From contig CM069441.1 in the NCBI GenBank assembly GCA_035610835.1, forward strand, positions 88,299,574 to 88,363,573: 64,000 nucleotides of DNA, given 5' to 3'. Each line of letters opens with the position of its first letter. Within the stretch, counting starts at the first letter, position 1. Shown here piece by piece: positions 53,401-60,317 of this stretch. Made by a program: the position numbers and the translations under genes. Source of the stretch: Ophiura sarsii. Its lineage: Eukaryota > Echinodermata > Ophiuroidea > Amphilepidida > Ophiuridae. The notes beneath the pieces are model-generated. The model did not search any database, was not told the origin of the DNA, and saw nothing but the letters and a program-made list of their open reading frames with translations.

Positions 53401-54896
53401 AATCCCCATATTTGTCTCATTATGTCTGTAAAATATTAGGGGCCAGAAATGGTTCATTTGGAAATTATAGGCTAAAATGTGGTGAATTACTGCCAAAGGT
53501 GGTTAACCATCAACCAGTCTGTGTACTACTCAATGGGCACATGTCTTTTGACCTTGCGCTTCTAAAAATAGAACCATTGGAGTTATGTAACTCAAACTTT
53601 GGAATGCAACAATTTTAAGGATGACATTTCATGTAAAATAGAAAACATCAAGTTGAAAATTGGGTCAGCAATCGGAACATCTACCTTTAAACTGAAAACC
53701 CAGCTCCAGACAAATTTAGCTTTATATTATCTAGCCATATAATTTTTAATTCACTCATTATTACCTCCAGTCTGCTAAAAAAATGATTCCTTTTTTGCTG
53801 TTTGGCATAAGTATTACAGAAGTTATAAAAGGGGAAGACTTCCATGTGTATGAGATAAATCTTCATCCCTGATACCAATACCCTTGTTTTAAAAACAATC
53901 AAATTTGTTACTACATGTAATTCATAGTTTTCTATGAATGTCTATCAAATGTTTGATTTAGTCTGAAATGCTGAAATTATACTGTCATGGATGTACCCAT
54001 ATAGAACCAATGTTTTTCAAAAGGTGGTTATTTTGTATCAATTCATATTTGTATGGTTGAGCATGAGCATGAAATCTTTACATTATTTTGGTTGTAATAT
54101 AAGCTACTTATAATTTTGACATTTGATATTTAGGTAGTGAAAGCTTTTGTAGTGCTGACCCGAGATTACAAGAATCATGACGTAAGCGCCCTCATTGCTG
54201 AGCTGCAGGAACATGTTAAAAAGATAACCGCTCCCTATAAATATCCACGGAAGGTTAGTAACAGATATTGAAACAGGGCTTGAATTAAGGAATTAAGAAC
54301 CAGGAGATACTTTTTTACACACAGTTTCCCCGCGTTCACGGTTTATGCTCAAAATCCCATACATAAAGAATACCATCTTGTATTAAATCAAATCCAGATA
54401 ATAATAATAATAATTTGATACTTAGGAGTAATTGAGTGCCTTATGATGTGAACAGCCTGTAGGCACTGCACAGAAACACTTGAAAACTACAGAAAAATAT
54501 ATAAAAAACTACAGATTGATCTTATGGAGATAGCATATGATGCACTAAGACTTGCACTTCAAACTACCATAATGCAGACCAATGAAATTGTAAACTTCTA
54601 ATTATTTGCATCAACATTGTCACTAACAGCAAGCCACGCTAGCAAATCATGTTTCTCATCACCATAAATAGAATGCCATCAGTGTGCAATGGAGGGCTAT
54701 CATAACAGTGCTGCCATGGTAGTCATGGTATTTGGTTGGGTAACAGTGAAGAGAAGTCCACATTTTGTTCTTAATACGCTGCTGTGTTTTTGTGTGTATT
54801 TTTCAGATTGAATTTATGGATTACTTGCCAAAGACCATCAGTGGAAAGATTCGCAGAGTTGAGCTGAGGAACAAAGAGTGGCAAGGACATGCGTAA
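35078..54896 (+). CDS. ACSM: Acyl-CoA synthetase, medium-chain (ACSM) family, mitochondrial; 15-exon reading, 640 aa
   Basis: Predicted to activate medium-chain fatty or aromatic acids to acyl-CoA in two steps (acyl-AMP, then thioester) in the mitochondrial matrix. Exons: 35078-35446, 36239-36339, 39707-39819, 41210-41328, 42147-42208, 43407-43461, 44450-44571, 45923-46079 (or 47141-47297), 48667-48795, 49745-49819, 50571-50753, 52052-52179, 53013-53112, 54134-54253, 54807-54896. All introns are GT-AG, phases agree, and the total is 1923 nt including TAA. Seen motifs of the adenylate-forming (ANL) superfamily: [12 protein letters not shown] (residues 286-297), EGYGQTET (427-434), YLPGD with Asp514, [16 protein letters not shown] (528-543) and LPKTISGKI with the probable catalytic Lys625. 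Vertebrate ACSMs are about 570-580 residues; the extra length is N-terminal. It fits ACSM best; acetyl-CoA synthetase and long-chain ACSL fit less well. Which ACSM paralogue it matches cannot be decided by eye. Confidence 0.95.
36239..36339 (+). CDS. ACSM: ACSM coding exon 2
   Basis: Residues 124-156 plus two bases of Lys157. It encodes [19 protein letters not shown], the family's PALWW strand and turn. Acceptor ATTACAG, donor AA|GTAAGT. This donor is the first of 24 tandem copies of the same sequence in the following intron. Confidence 0.95.
36340..37828 (+). repeat. 63-bp minisatellite, 24 copies, starting at the exon 2 splice donor
   Basis: Each copy begins GTAAGTTTTA. Starts are 36340, 36403, 36466, 36529, 36592, 36655, 36718, 36781, 36844, 36906, 36969, 37032, 37094, 37156, 37218, 37281, 37344, 37407, 37469, 37532, 37595, 37657, 37719 and 37779. 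Most copies are 63 bp, some 60-62. The first copy is the native start of intron 2, so the array grew from the intron's first 63 bases and repeats the donor hexamer GTAAGT 24 times. Every copy also holds CTTAAC (branch-point-like) and GATTTAG (acceptor-like). ACATGG/ACATAG variants cluster in copies 12-14 and 21-24. Confidence 0.96.
37991..38056 (-). mobile_element. tRNA-derived SINE head, minus strand
   Basis: Read on the minus strand, GCCTCTGTGGTCTAGTGGGT followed about 35 bases later by GGGGTTCAAGAC resembles the A and B boxes of a tRNA gene. It is too degenerate to fold as a working tRNA and lies within ACSM intron 2, as expected of a SINE. The body and tail to the left (toward 37900) were not delimited. 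Confidence 0.6.
38876..39248. mobile_element. TTAA-flanked MITE (373 bp) in ACSM intron 2
   Basis: Ends AGGGGCATTGAGAGAT and its inverted copy ATCTCTCAATGCCCCT are perfect 16-base inverted repeats, flanked by TTAA at 38872-38875 and 39249-39252. No coding capacity. piggyBac-like target preference (inference). Confidence 0.9.
39353..39665. mobile_element. TTAA-type MITE, family B, truncated copy
   Basis: Begins after TTAA (39349-39352) with AGGTAGGTGTTCCGATTTC. Matches, in reverse orientation, the complete element at 53329-53686 over most of its length (shared TTTTCAACTTGAT, TTCCAAAGTTTGA and CACCTTTGGC). The far end is lost shortly before exon 3. Confidence 0.75.
39707..39819 (+). CDS. ACSM: ACSM coding exon 3
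   Basis: Completes Lys157 and encodes residues 158-194 plus the first base of Gly195. It contains [15 protein letters not shown], a conserved ACSM stretch in the N-terminal domain. Acceptor AACAG, donor G|GTAAGT. Confidence 0.95.
39992..40228. mobile_element. TA-flanked MITE (237 bp) in ACSM intron 3
   Basis: The left end starts TCGAGGGTTGAGTGCCAGAA; the right end, reversed, reads TCGAGGGTTGAGCGCCAGAA. Inverted repeats extend about 32 bases. Flanked by TA on both sides, as in Tc1/mariner-type MITEs. Confidence 0.88.
40629..40827. mobile_element. TTAA-type MITE (199 bp), family C, in ACSM intron 3
   Basis: Ends CCCCCTGGGGTCTACC and reversed CCCCCTGAGATCTACC. TTAA precedes the left end; the right flank reads TTAT, one change from TTAA. 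The internal ATACAATTATTCTAACAATG segment recurs at about 57662-57681, showing a dispersed family. Confidence 0.85.
41210..41328 (+). CDS. ACSM: ACSM coding exon 4
   Basis: Gly195 to Gln234. [12 protein letters not shown] and the [14 protein letters not shown] segment are typical of ACSM proteins. Acceptor TAACAG, donor CAG|GTAAGC, phase 0. Confidence 0.95.
41381..41727. mobile_element. hAT-like MITE in ACSM intron 4
   Basis: Ends TAGGGATAGGGAA and reversed TAGGGATAGAGAA, flanked by the related octamers AAGTAACT and GAGTAATT (6 of 8 match). The end sequence and 8-base duplication fit hAT elements. The internal sequence is AT-rich and noncoding. Confidence 0.65.
42147..42208 (+). CDS. ACSM: ACSM coding exon 5
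   Basis: Residues 235-254 and two bases of Arg255. A short exon with a less conserved sequence ([20 protein letters not shown]) matching the region before the ATP-binding loop. Acceptor GCATAG, donor AG|GTAAGT. A mobile element begins about 25 bases after the donor. Confidence 0.88.
42234..42662. mobile_element. 429-bp element with 12-base flanking duplication, ACSM intron 5
   Basis: AGTTCAAGTCTA occurs immediately on both sides (42222-42233 and 42663-42674). The inner ends, GACTGGGTTCCC and reversed AGACTAGATCCTC, are weak inverted repeats. Some of the 12 bases may belong to the element, so the true target duplication could be 8-9 bases. Class uncertain. Confidence 0.7.
42797..42985. mobile_element. 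TA-type MITE, family A copy 2
   Basis: Diverged inverted partner of 33607-33799. Ends resemble GTTAATAAATGTGTATGTG and CATACGCATGTATTGACC, with shared interior GATGTTGATGTGTGAATAAT. Confidence 0.65.
43187..43380. repeat. Two-copy degenerate tandem repeat (about 105-bp spacing) in ACSM intron 5
   Basis: ACTTTCAATGCACTC...TTCTGATTGGCTTC...GTGTATGAATAA is followed by ACTTTCAATGAACTC...TTCTGATTGGTTCG...GTGTATGAATTA. No function visible. Confidence 0.65.
43407..43461 (+). CDS. ACSM: ACSM coding exon 6 (55 nt)
   Basis: Completes Arg255 and encodes [18 protein letters not shown] (256-273). This corresponds to the family's GW-x-(N/D)-(F/Y) linker before the P-loop. Acceptor TTTCAG, donor ATT|GTAAGT, phase 0. 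Its small size makes it invisible to simple ORF searches; frame and motif placement support it. Confidence 0.9.
43462..44449 (+). other. ACSM intron 6, no recognised element
   Basis: About 990 bases between exons 6 and 7. Open frames near 44104-44425 (68 and 96 codons) show no domain and are not bounded by good splice sites in a useful frame. I see no clear repeat or mobile element here. Confidence 0.6.
44450..44571 (+). CDS. ACSM: ACSM coding exon 7: ATP-binding loop
   Basis: Residues 274-313 and two bases of Lys314. It carries the signature AMP-binding loop [12 protein letters not shown] at 286-297, followed by [11 protein letters not shown]. The acceptor reads CCCAACAAG, with an uncommon A at -3 and a weak pyrimidine tract. 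The donor AA|GTAAGT is strong. This exon is the common upstream partner of the two alternative exons 8. Confidence 0.93.
45001..45515. mobile_element. Diverged, partial TTAA-type MITE (family D) with nested foldback
   Basis: Shares GTCTTTACATCATCATCAAG and ACTCAAAATTATTTTTGTTA with the complete family D element at 51463-51890 and ends at TTAA (45516-45519). A smaller inverted-repeat insert lies inside, bounded by CAATTCCCTAGG (45129-45140) and CCTAGGGAATTG (45258-45269). The left terminus is not recognisable. Confidence 0.6.
45653..45900. mobile_element. TTAA-type MITE (family E) adjoining exon 8a
   Basis: Inverted partner of the element at 55701-55940. It ends GTCTGCAGACGCCTGCTGCG then TGGAAAGTG and TTAA at 45897-45900. 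The left end (CAACATTCCACGTGG) is degenerate. Its right edge is only 22 bases from the exon 8a acceptor, so that exon's branch-point region overlaps or adjoins the element. Confidence 0.8.
45923..46079 (+). CDS. ACSM: ACSM exon 8a (alternative to 8b)
   Basis: 157 nt. Completes Lys314 and encodes residues 315-366, from [19 protein letters not shown] to KFDAKETLQ. Acceptor GATTTTAG, donor CAG|GTATAT, phase 0 at the end. Compared with 8b it has 13 differences in 52 residues, and it departs from remembered vertebrate ACSMs at several positions where 8b agrees (Tyr338 against Trp, Leu354 against His, Ala357 against Pro). No stop or frameshift is present, so it looks functional. A MITE ends 22 bases upstream of the exon. 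Confidence 0.9.
46210..46561. mobile_element. TA-flanked MITE (352 bp) between exons 8a and 8b
   Basis: Left end TGCAACCCAATATGAGTAAA and reversed right end TGTGACCCAACGTGAGTAAA, continuing TGAGGCACAATG. Inverted repeats span about 32 bases; TA lies on each side. Noncoding. Confidence 0.88.
47047..47078 (+). promoter_or_regulatory. Perfect RNA hairpin upstream of exon 8b
   Basis: GTAAAATATTAC, an 8-base loop, then GTAATATTTTAC: a perfect 12-bp stem ending 62 bases before the exon 8b acceptor. Its position suggests a possible role in choosing between exons 8a and 8b. That role is inference; the stem is AT-rich and could be incidental. Confidence 0.4.
47141..47297 (+). CDS. ACSM: ACSM exon 8b (alternative to 8a)
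   Basis: 157 nt, the same length and phases as 8a. It encodes the homologous 52 residues, from [19 protein letters not shown] to KFDVIETLQ. Acceptor CCTTTTAG, donor CAG|GTAGGA. Using both exons adds 314 nt and skipping both removes 157 nt; either breaks the frame. Productive mRNA must therefore carry exactly one. 8b looks closer to the family consensus. Confidence 0.9.
47298..48666 (+). other. ACSM intron after exon 8b, no firm element
   Basis: Contains an open frame of 135 codons at 47336-47743 and another of 65 at 47740-47937. Neither shows a domain, splice context or composition that supports a gene. A short TTAA-bounded segment near 48501-48590 has weak inverted ends (AAAGGGTAACTC and reversed AAAGGTGAACC) and may be a tiny MITE. 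Confidence 0.5.
48667..48795 (+). CDS. ACSM: ACSM coding exon 9
   Basis: Residues 367-409. Contains [12 protein letters not shown] and LSAGEPL, both conserved in the family; the GEPL loop lies near the acyl-adenylate site. Acceptor CCACAG, donor CTG|GTAAG, phase 0 on both sides. Confidence 0.95.
49397..49582. mobile_element. TA-flanked MITE (about 186 bp) in ACSM intron 9
   Basis: Left ATACTCTATTTGGC and reversed right ATACTCTATTTGGCC, then GACAGTGACGTAACT-type inner arms at both ends. The exact boundary within the TATA flanks is ambiguous by 2 bases. Confidence 0.85.
49745..49819 (+). CDS. ACSM: ACSM coding exon 10: EGYGQTET motif
   Basis: Residues 410-434. The exon ends with EGYGQTET (427-434), the adenine- and magnesium-binding motif of adenylate-forming enzymes. 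Acceptor TTACAG, donor ACA|GTGAGT, phase 0. Confidence 0.95.
50185..50265. repeat. Dispersed repeat fragment, inverted partner of 32533-32615
   Basis: TATCGGCTGAAAATCAGCCC and the following CCAATCAAATTG match the reverse complement of the upstream copy. Direct ACACCCAT/CACCCATTATATAAGAATA repeats follow to about 50295. Confidence 0.6.
50571..50753 (+). CDS. ACSM: ACSM coding exon 11
   Basis: Residues 435-495. [18 protein letters not shown] and [12 protein letters not shown] match the beta-rich end of the large N-terminal domain. Acceptor ACATAG, donor GTG|GTGAGT, phase 0. Confidence 0.95.
50805..51330. mobile_element. TA-flanked MITE (526 bp) in ACSM intron 11
   Basis: Left CCGTATTATCCCTATTAAGC and reversed right CCGAATTATTCCTATTAAGC, continuing GCCC. 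TA on both sides. AAGCGCCCACC recurs inside both ends as subterminal repeats. Noncoding. Confidence 0.88.
51463..51890. mobile_element. TTAA-flanked MITE (428 bp), family D, complete
   Basis: Left GGGGGACTCAAGGAAGTTTT and reversed right GGGGGACTCAAGAAAGTGTT. The arms continue through TTTTGTGAGTGCTGTA, so the inverted repeats reach about 55 bases. Flanked by TTAA at 51459-51462 and 51891-51894. Confidence 0.9.
52052..52179 (+). CDS. ACSM: ACSM coding exon 12: ribose-binding and hinge motifs
   Basis: Residues 496-537 plus two bases of Gly538. YLPGD (Asp514, which binds the ATP ribose in this superfamily) and [11 protein letters not shown] (domain hinge) are present. The family's usual Y-x-TGDRG reads YLPGDKA here, a mild variation. 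Acceptor CCCACAG, donor GG|GTAAGT. Confidence 0.93.
52213..52234. repeat. 22-base G homopolymer in ACSM intron 12
   Basis: Preceded by GGCGTAAATCCT, similar to the motif before the G run at 32028. May be one end of a dispersed element; no partner end found. Confidence 0.5.
52664..52877. mobile_element. TA-type MITE in ACSM intron 12
   Basis: Left arm GTTTAATCAGTTCCAAATAG and reversed right arm TTTCAGTCAGTTCCAAATTG. A solo copy of the arm (TTTTAATCAGTTCCAAATTG) lies at about 53157-53176 in the next intron. Confidence 0.7.
53013..53112 (+). CDS. ACSM: ACSM coding exon 13
   Basis: Completes Gly538 and encodes 539-571. [20 protein letters not shown] is the strongly conserved start of the mobile C-terminal domain. 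Acceptor ACTATAG, donor GAG|GTGAGT, phase 0. Confidence 0.97.
53329..53686. mobile_element. TTAA-flanked MITE (358 bp), family B, complete
   Basis: Flanked by TTAA at 53325-53328 and 53687-53690. Ends AGGTATATGACCCGATC and reversed AGGTAGATGTTCCGATT are imperfect inverted repeats. Diverged inverted partner at 39353-39665. Confidence 0.8.
54134..54253 (+). CDS. ACSM: ACSM coding exon 14
   Basis: Residues 572-611, including [16 protein letters not shown] and [12 protein letters not shown], typical of the ACSM C-terminal domain. Acceptor ATTTAG, donor AAG|GTTAGT, phase 0. Confidence 0.97.
54807..54896 (+). CDS. ACSM: ACSM terminal coding exon
   Basis: Residues 612-640 and the TAA stop. [15 protein letters not shown] carries Lys625, equivalent to the lysine needed for adenylation in the superfamily. 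The protein ends NKEWQGHA, close to the usual family end. Acceptor TTTTCAG. Confidence 0.97.
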   Translation: MEFMDYLPKTISGKIRRVELRNKEWQGHA

Positions 54897-55700
54897 TGGC
54901 AACACTACTAAGCCATCTAAAGGACAATGCCAGGTTGTGGTGCCAACTTACTGTTTATCTGATGCTGTTTCAATTTGTTTTTCTCTTGCCCTCGTGCAGA
55001 AGCATCATCAAAATGAGTGGAGTAATACAAGCATTGACATTACAAATTCAATCTGGTGCAATGGACCCATTCAACTTATGTTTCCATTCAAGGGCTCAAT
55101 AGTGATTGGTACTTTGTTAAATTAGAAACCAATATTTGTCAGACTTTGTCAGAAATCAAGTTAGACAAGGAGTAACCTTGCACTGGGTTTAATTGATGGA
55201 TAGTCTTCTCTTGTCATGTCTTGCCTTGAAGGTATACTGCTCAACACCCTAGTATTGGATCCACTGTGCACAAAAAGAAATATATATTTTGGTGTTCACA
55301 CATCTTACATTTATTTTGGGCAACATTTGTATGTTATATACATTTAATTTAATATTCAATGGAAGCTTGTTAACCATTTGGATCCTTTTCTGGGACTAAC
55401 CACCATTTAGACCAGATCTAAATCAAAACCTGGTTTAACTTGTTTTGTACACACCTACCTATTAATAAATGTCGTCCATTTCATATAATTATAATATTGG
55501 TATCCAATTTCCAAGTGTACCACCTGTATGTACACCATCTTCTTCAATTAGCAAGTATTCAAATTTATTTGTTCATATATGCATTCCATTTACTGATCAT
55601 ATGCAATAGCTATCATCCATCCCAATTGTTCAAATATCCATCCCAATTGTCCCAATTGTTCAAATATAAACCAAATAAGTAACCATTTTTCAATTGTTAA

Positions 55701-55940
55701 CACTTTCCACGCGGCAGGCGTCTGCAGACGACATTCCAAAAGTTCACAAAATGTTTCATAAATGTCACAATTATTTAATCTCATAACCATATTTAGAAAT
55801 AACCATGAGAAATGCATTGAAACGAGTACCAACATGCCTAGTATTTGTTCAGTAATCCTTGAGATGGACTTTGAAAATTGCGAAAGGTCTCTAAAACATC
55901 TGTTTTGTGTATGGTAAAACTAAAAGCTGGGTGGAAAGTG
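55701..55940. mobile_element. TTAA-flanked MITE (240 bp), family E, complete
   Basis: CACTTTCCAC at the left and the inverted GTGGAAAGTG at the right, with TTAA at 55697-55700 and 55941-55944. The GCGTCTGCAGACGAC palindrome lies near the left end. Inverted partner at 45653-45900. Confidence 0.88.
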
Positions 55941-56507
55941 TTAACATTACTAAATTCATTGATTTTACAGGTATACCTGTTCAGTATTATCTGAAGGTGA
56001 TCTAAAGGTGTTTTTATTGGAGAAAAACATCAAACAAAAATAGTAGGGGTTTGGTGAAAATAATAGACATTTGAGGAAAATGAATTATCTAGATATGTAC
56101 TGGATTTTATTGTGTGAGGAACTGAACTGTAACTGAAAAGTGTGTATCTTACGTTGACAATGATGAATATATATGAATTCTATTGATTTTAAAGGTGACA
56201 AATGGAATGAGGCTTTTATCAGAGACAGAACATAGGTGCTACGGAATAGCATCGAATGTTTGATTTTAGGTCCCTTGTCAACTGTTAGAATGAAGGTGAA
56301 CATAATATTTCTTGTGATGGGTCATGAAACAGTTTCATCAGTTTTTTGTCTGTCTGAATATACTGAAGTATGTCTATTTTAATTGTAGTGCTTAGTTTGT
56401 CCAGATTGTTACTGTATCTGTAATAACGTTATTTTGCTAATTATGATATGTTAAGGTTTCCATAAGGGAAGCATTGAAATTGTATTATATTATAATGATA
56501 GATCTGA

Positions 56508-56513
56508 AATAAA
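56508..56513 (+). terminator. Candidate distal polyadenylation signal
   Basis: AATAAA within GAAATAAATCAG, about 1.6 kb after the ACSM stop and before the foldback element. A proximal AATAAA occurs at 55464. Confidence 0.4.
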
Positions 56514-56634
56514 TCAGCCATGTGATGATTTTTTATTATATCATGTTAATTATTAAGTTGAAGGTGATCCCATACATATAGTTTAGAGGATTACACTCAA
56601 GTTTATAATGAAGTACACTTTAGTTATATATATA

Positions 56635-57295
56635 CCGGGTGGTTCAAAAAAAAGTTGACCCAAGTTCAAGGTAATTTTTCAACCACATTTAAAGTTTCTG
56701 AGAATTTCTATTTACTTAGTCTTGATCAGCAGTAAGTTTGACCAATATCCTGATAAAATGGTACATTTATCTTGGTTGGTTCTTCAGATATGGTTCATTA
56801 CAGAAAGCATGCACAAAACTGCCTTGGCCACGGGAGCGTCTTTTAGTAGAGATGGAATGCACAAAGTGGACTTACACATGATTGGTCACCAATTGTAAAG
56901 ATAGGAGAAAAAGAAAAAGGAGACATCTGAAACATCTGTCTGGTGCTTGAAATTACCTACCTATACGTATCTACGTTTCTTTGTTGAATGTGAATGGCAC
57001 ATAAGCATAGAGATTGGGATACTTTGTCAGGGAGGGCTTTTCAATTCTGAAACTAGAGCTGGCTGTTTTGTTGAAGACAAAAACGAAATGATGCTCCCGT
57101 GGACAAGTCAGTTTTGTACATGTTTTCTGTAATGAACCATATCTGAAGAACCAAATAAGCTAAACGTGCCATCTTTTCAGGATAATTTCAAAACTTATTG
57201 CTGATTAAAACTAAGTAAATACAAATTCTCTGAAACTTTAAATGTGGTTGAAAAATCACTTTGAACTTGGGTCAACTTTTTTTTGAACCACCCGG
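56635..57295. mobile_element. TA-flanked foldback element (661 bp) with long inverted repeats
   Basis: Both ends read CCGGGTGGTTCAAAAAAAAG from the outside. The inverted similarity continues for about 190 bases on each side (to about 56828 on the left and from about 57108 on the right), leaving a loop of about 280 bases. TA flanks. The 61-codon frame in the loop is not a transposase. Resembles long-TIR Tc1/mariner-type nonautonomous elements (inference). Confidence 0.9.
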
Positions 57296-57639
57296 TATTT
57301 TATTGCTAGTAAATGTTTTATGCACATGATCTTCGCAGGTAGTAATCCATGCCTTTCCCACTGTTTAGTGAAAAGGTTACAGGAGGTGTTAGATGGGTTT
57401 TGTTCATAAAATATATAAATTATCAGCCTAACTCTAAACAATATTATACACCATGAACTCGAGGAAAGTGTGTACGTCCAAATTGAAAACAATGAATATC
57501 ATGTTCATAGTTTTCAGTTTGGACATGCAAACTTTTCCTTGCTTTCCTCTCTCATGTGTCTTCGTATGCCAACATAAAGGGGTCAACAAAAGTAAGCCCC
57601 CCCCCCTTAAAATTTGATCACGTTTGTTTGCATAACTCC

Positions 57640-57730
57640 ACACACACCAATCTTTATCAGAGATACAATTATTCTAACAATGTATCTGATTGGTGTAATA
57701 AATGATGTATCCATCCATCATCCGAGGGGG
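57640..57730. mobile_element. Family C MITE fragment
   Basis: Shares ATACAATTATTCTAACAATG and AATAAATGATGTATCCATC with 40629-40827 and ends GAGGGGG followed by TTAA at 57731-57734. The left end was not located. Confidence 0.65.
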
Positions 57731-57734
57731 TTAA

Positions 57735-60133
57735 TAAAGTAAACTACGACCAGTAAAATTTAGGACAGATTTTTTTGCAAATCCTATGGTGATTCCATGC
57801 TTGGGGATAGCTATAGGACCAAACGTTAAGTGCTATTGAGTGCAGTACCTAATATCCTACCCTGACATGGGAAATCATGAACATGAACTATTGAATAATC
57901 ACAGAAATTACAAGCTGTGAAAATCTCGAGTGTGGGCTACAAAGTGCACTCACGTTGGTTTTCACTTTTTTGCAAGTTGTATTCCAAAAGTATTATTACA
58001 CATCCCTTATCCAAATATATTCCATTTGTTAATTTCGTGATCATAAACTATTATTTAAAATATTTGATCAAGTTGATCATTATGAACCATGAGTTAATTT
58101 GTTTAAACACCAGTACTGCTCTGTAAATTTACTTGTAGAACATTTCAATGAGTTCCCAAATGTGATGATCACAGTAATTATTTAGATATTTACACTAATG
58201 TAATATCGTATCTTATAATGTACAATATAATCATCTATTTTAATGATATATTAATAGAATATAATGGTATGTGCCTATTAAAAATGATATATTTGATATA
58301 AAACAAAATAGTTTATGTTTGTTGTCGTAATTTCTTTGGATTGGATATTCGGTGGTACATTTGGCTGTGAGATAAATATACCTGAATATTCAGGTATAAT
58401 AATTCGTCTAAGCATAGACCGGAGTTTGAAAATTAATATTGTACAGGGTGGGAACAAAATGTGACCCAAAAGTGATAAATCAGTTATAAATATCGCTATG
58501 GAAATCAATGCTTGTTTTGTAAAGCTGAGCCATTGCTAAATACTTAAAACATGCAGTTTTATGTGATTTGATTTTTTTACATACGATTTTCACAATCAAA
58601 ACTTGTAAGCATTGACGAAATTGATTATCTATATTATTAACAATATTCAAATCTCGGTTTGTTGTAAAGAGACCATGACATGAAGTCACTATTTCTGGAT
58701 GCCTGTATGTCAATGTATGTTTTATTTACTTTGTTAGTAAGTTTTGGTTATATTGTTCAATTGCTGCTATTCTCTTTCAAAACAGTATTTTGATTTCAAC
58801 CAAACTTGATCACAAGGATATTGAGTTCAAAGGTCAAAATAAGTGATAATACTGATAAGATTTAAAATTAAGGACGTCATTTCTTGGTGAGCTGAGCGCC
58901 CTCGAGGATTTAACTGTCAAATACCTCTACTTGTTCACATTTTGTAGGATTCAACATCACTCCTAACTTGGCTCTAAAACACTGATTCAATTAATTACTA
59001 ACATCACAAAAGCAAGCGTTATTTCTTATTCACAAGGTCGATATTTTGCCAGATCAATATTTGCGAAAATATTGCTGAAACGCGGTTGAATTAATCAGGT
59101 GAAGCATCACGTGTTCGTCACGACAATTATCGGCATTATTAATTTTACTTATAGTTTTGGATAACTCTCCTAATCCTTTACACAAAAACACTCTCTACTA
59201 GTTTGACCCAGATGTTCACCAAAACCATACCCATATAAACAGGAAACTTACACATAACTGAATCAGCCAGATCACCATGGGTTCATCGTCCTTTGTTGTC
59301 AGTTGAGTCACAAGACTGATATCAATGTAGACTGATTATGATCACACGAACTTTTCAGTATTATTTATAGCCAGTTATAGTATTTGTATCCGCTTATAAT
59401 TTTGTCTGGCTTCGATTTCGCTTTATCAAACCCAGAGTATAGACCGGGGTAAAGACATCTCAAGAAATATTCAAAGAGTGGTTAAGAGGGTGATTTTTGA
59501 GGTGGCATACCTTTTCTCAATATCAGTAGGCTCGACCCCCTTGGATAATGTAGGACAAATTCTATGTTTCGTCTAACGTTGTTTAGAACATCGATCCGAT
59601 TACGGGTCCGATTCCTGGTTCAATTCTTCCCATGACCATTTCATGACTACACTCAATTCAATAGTGGTTTGACTGTGCCGTCAAATTACTAAGTACCAGG
59701 CCGCTGTACATAACACTCCCACTTAAGCTAACATGATTACCATGATAAAACCAGATAACGCGATGACAGTTGATCGTTTGGTGGTGTGTGTTGGGGTGTG
59801 TGGGTTTCTAATCTCTAAATTCCAACTTGGACCATAGTCTACATTTAAAAGATCAAGTTGCGAAAAGTGCATTCACTTTAAACATTTAAAGTTCAATATT
59901 TCAGTATCTAATTAAGGTTATTGTATAAATGCTCAGTCACTCCTACAAAAATAGTAATCACGATGGTATAGACCTTTGTACTATATATATATACACCATC
60001 ATATCAATTATACCATCGATAAGAAATTTTGTTGTAACCTTCAAACCTTATCCCGGCAAATTCGGGAGGTTTATTGATCGCACCACCCGCAATTTCACCG
60101 GTATAAGCTCACCTCACCAGTCACTTGCACAAC
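57735..60133. other. Intergenic stretch, no gene seen
   Basis: AT-rich DNA between the ACSM 3' end and the next start codon. Open frames of 69-77 codons show no motif. A perfect 22-base palindrome lies at 58377-58398. The promoter and any 5' UTR exon of the downstream gene should lie here, but no reliable core promoter element is visible. Confidence 0.5.
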
Positions 60134-60317
60134 ATGGAGCCACCCAAAAATGCTTTTACTAGTCTTCTTGCATTCGTTTCTTCCACCCCATTAGATGACT
60201 ACATCAATAAAGCCGACCCTAGTTATGATTATTATCTTTTGGAGGAGTGTACGCGAACTGTGGAAGGAGTTTACACTGTGTATGTCTTAAATATGACGTC
60301 CCAAACTTGGTTGAACG
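60134..60317 (+). CDS. PqaA/AprA-like exon 1
   Basis: 61 codons plus one base. Contains TPLDDYINKADPSYDYYLL and the hallmark VYVLNMTSQTWL. Donor G|GTAAGA. Confidence 0.82.

Larger units (their letters stand above)
54897..56530 (+). other. ACSM 3' untranslated region (predicted)
   Basis: Follows the TAA stop. AATAAA signals lie at 55464-55469 and 56508-56513, allowing 3' UTRs of roughly 0.6 or 1.6 kb. The longer form would include the MITE at 55701-55940. The end is inferred from the signals only. Confidence 0.45.
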
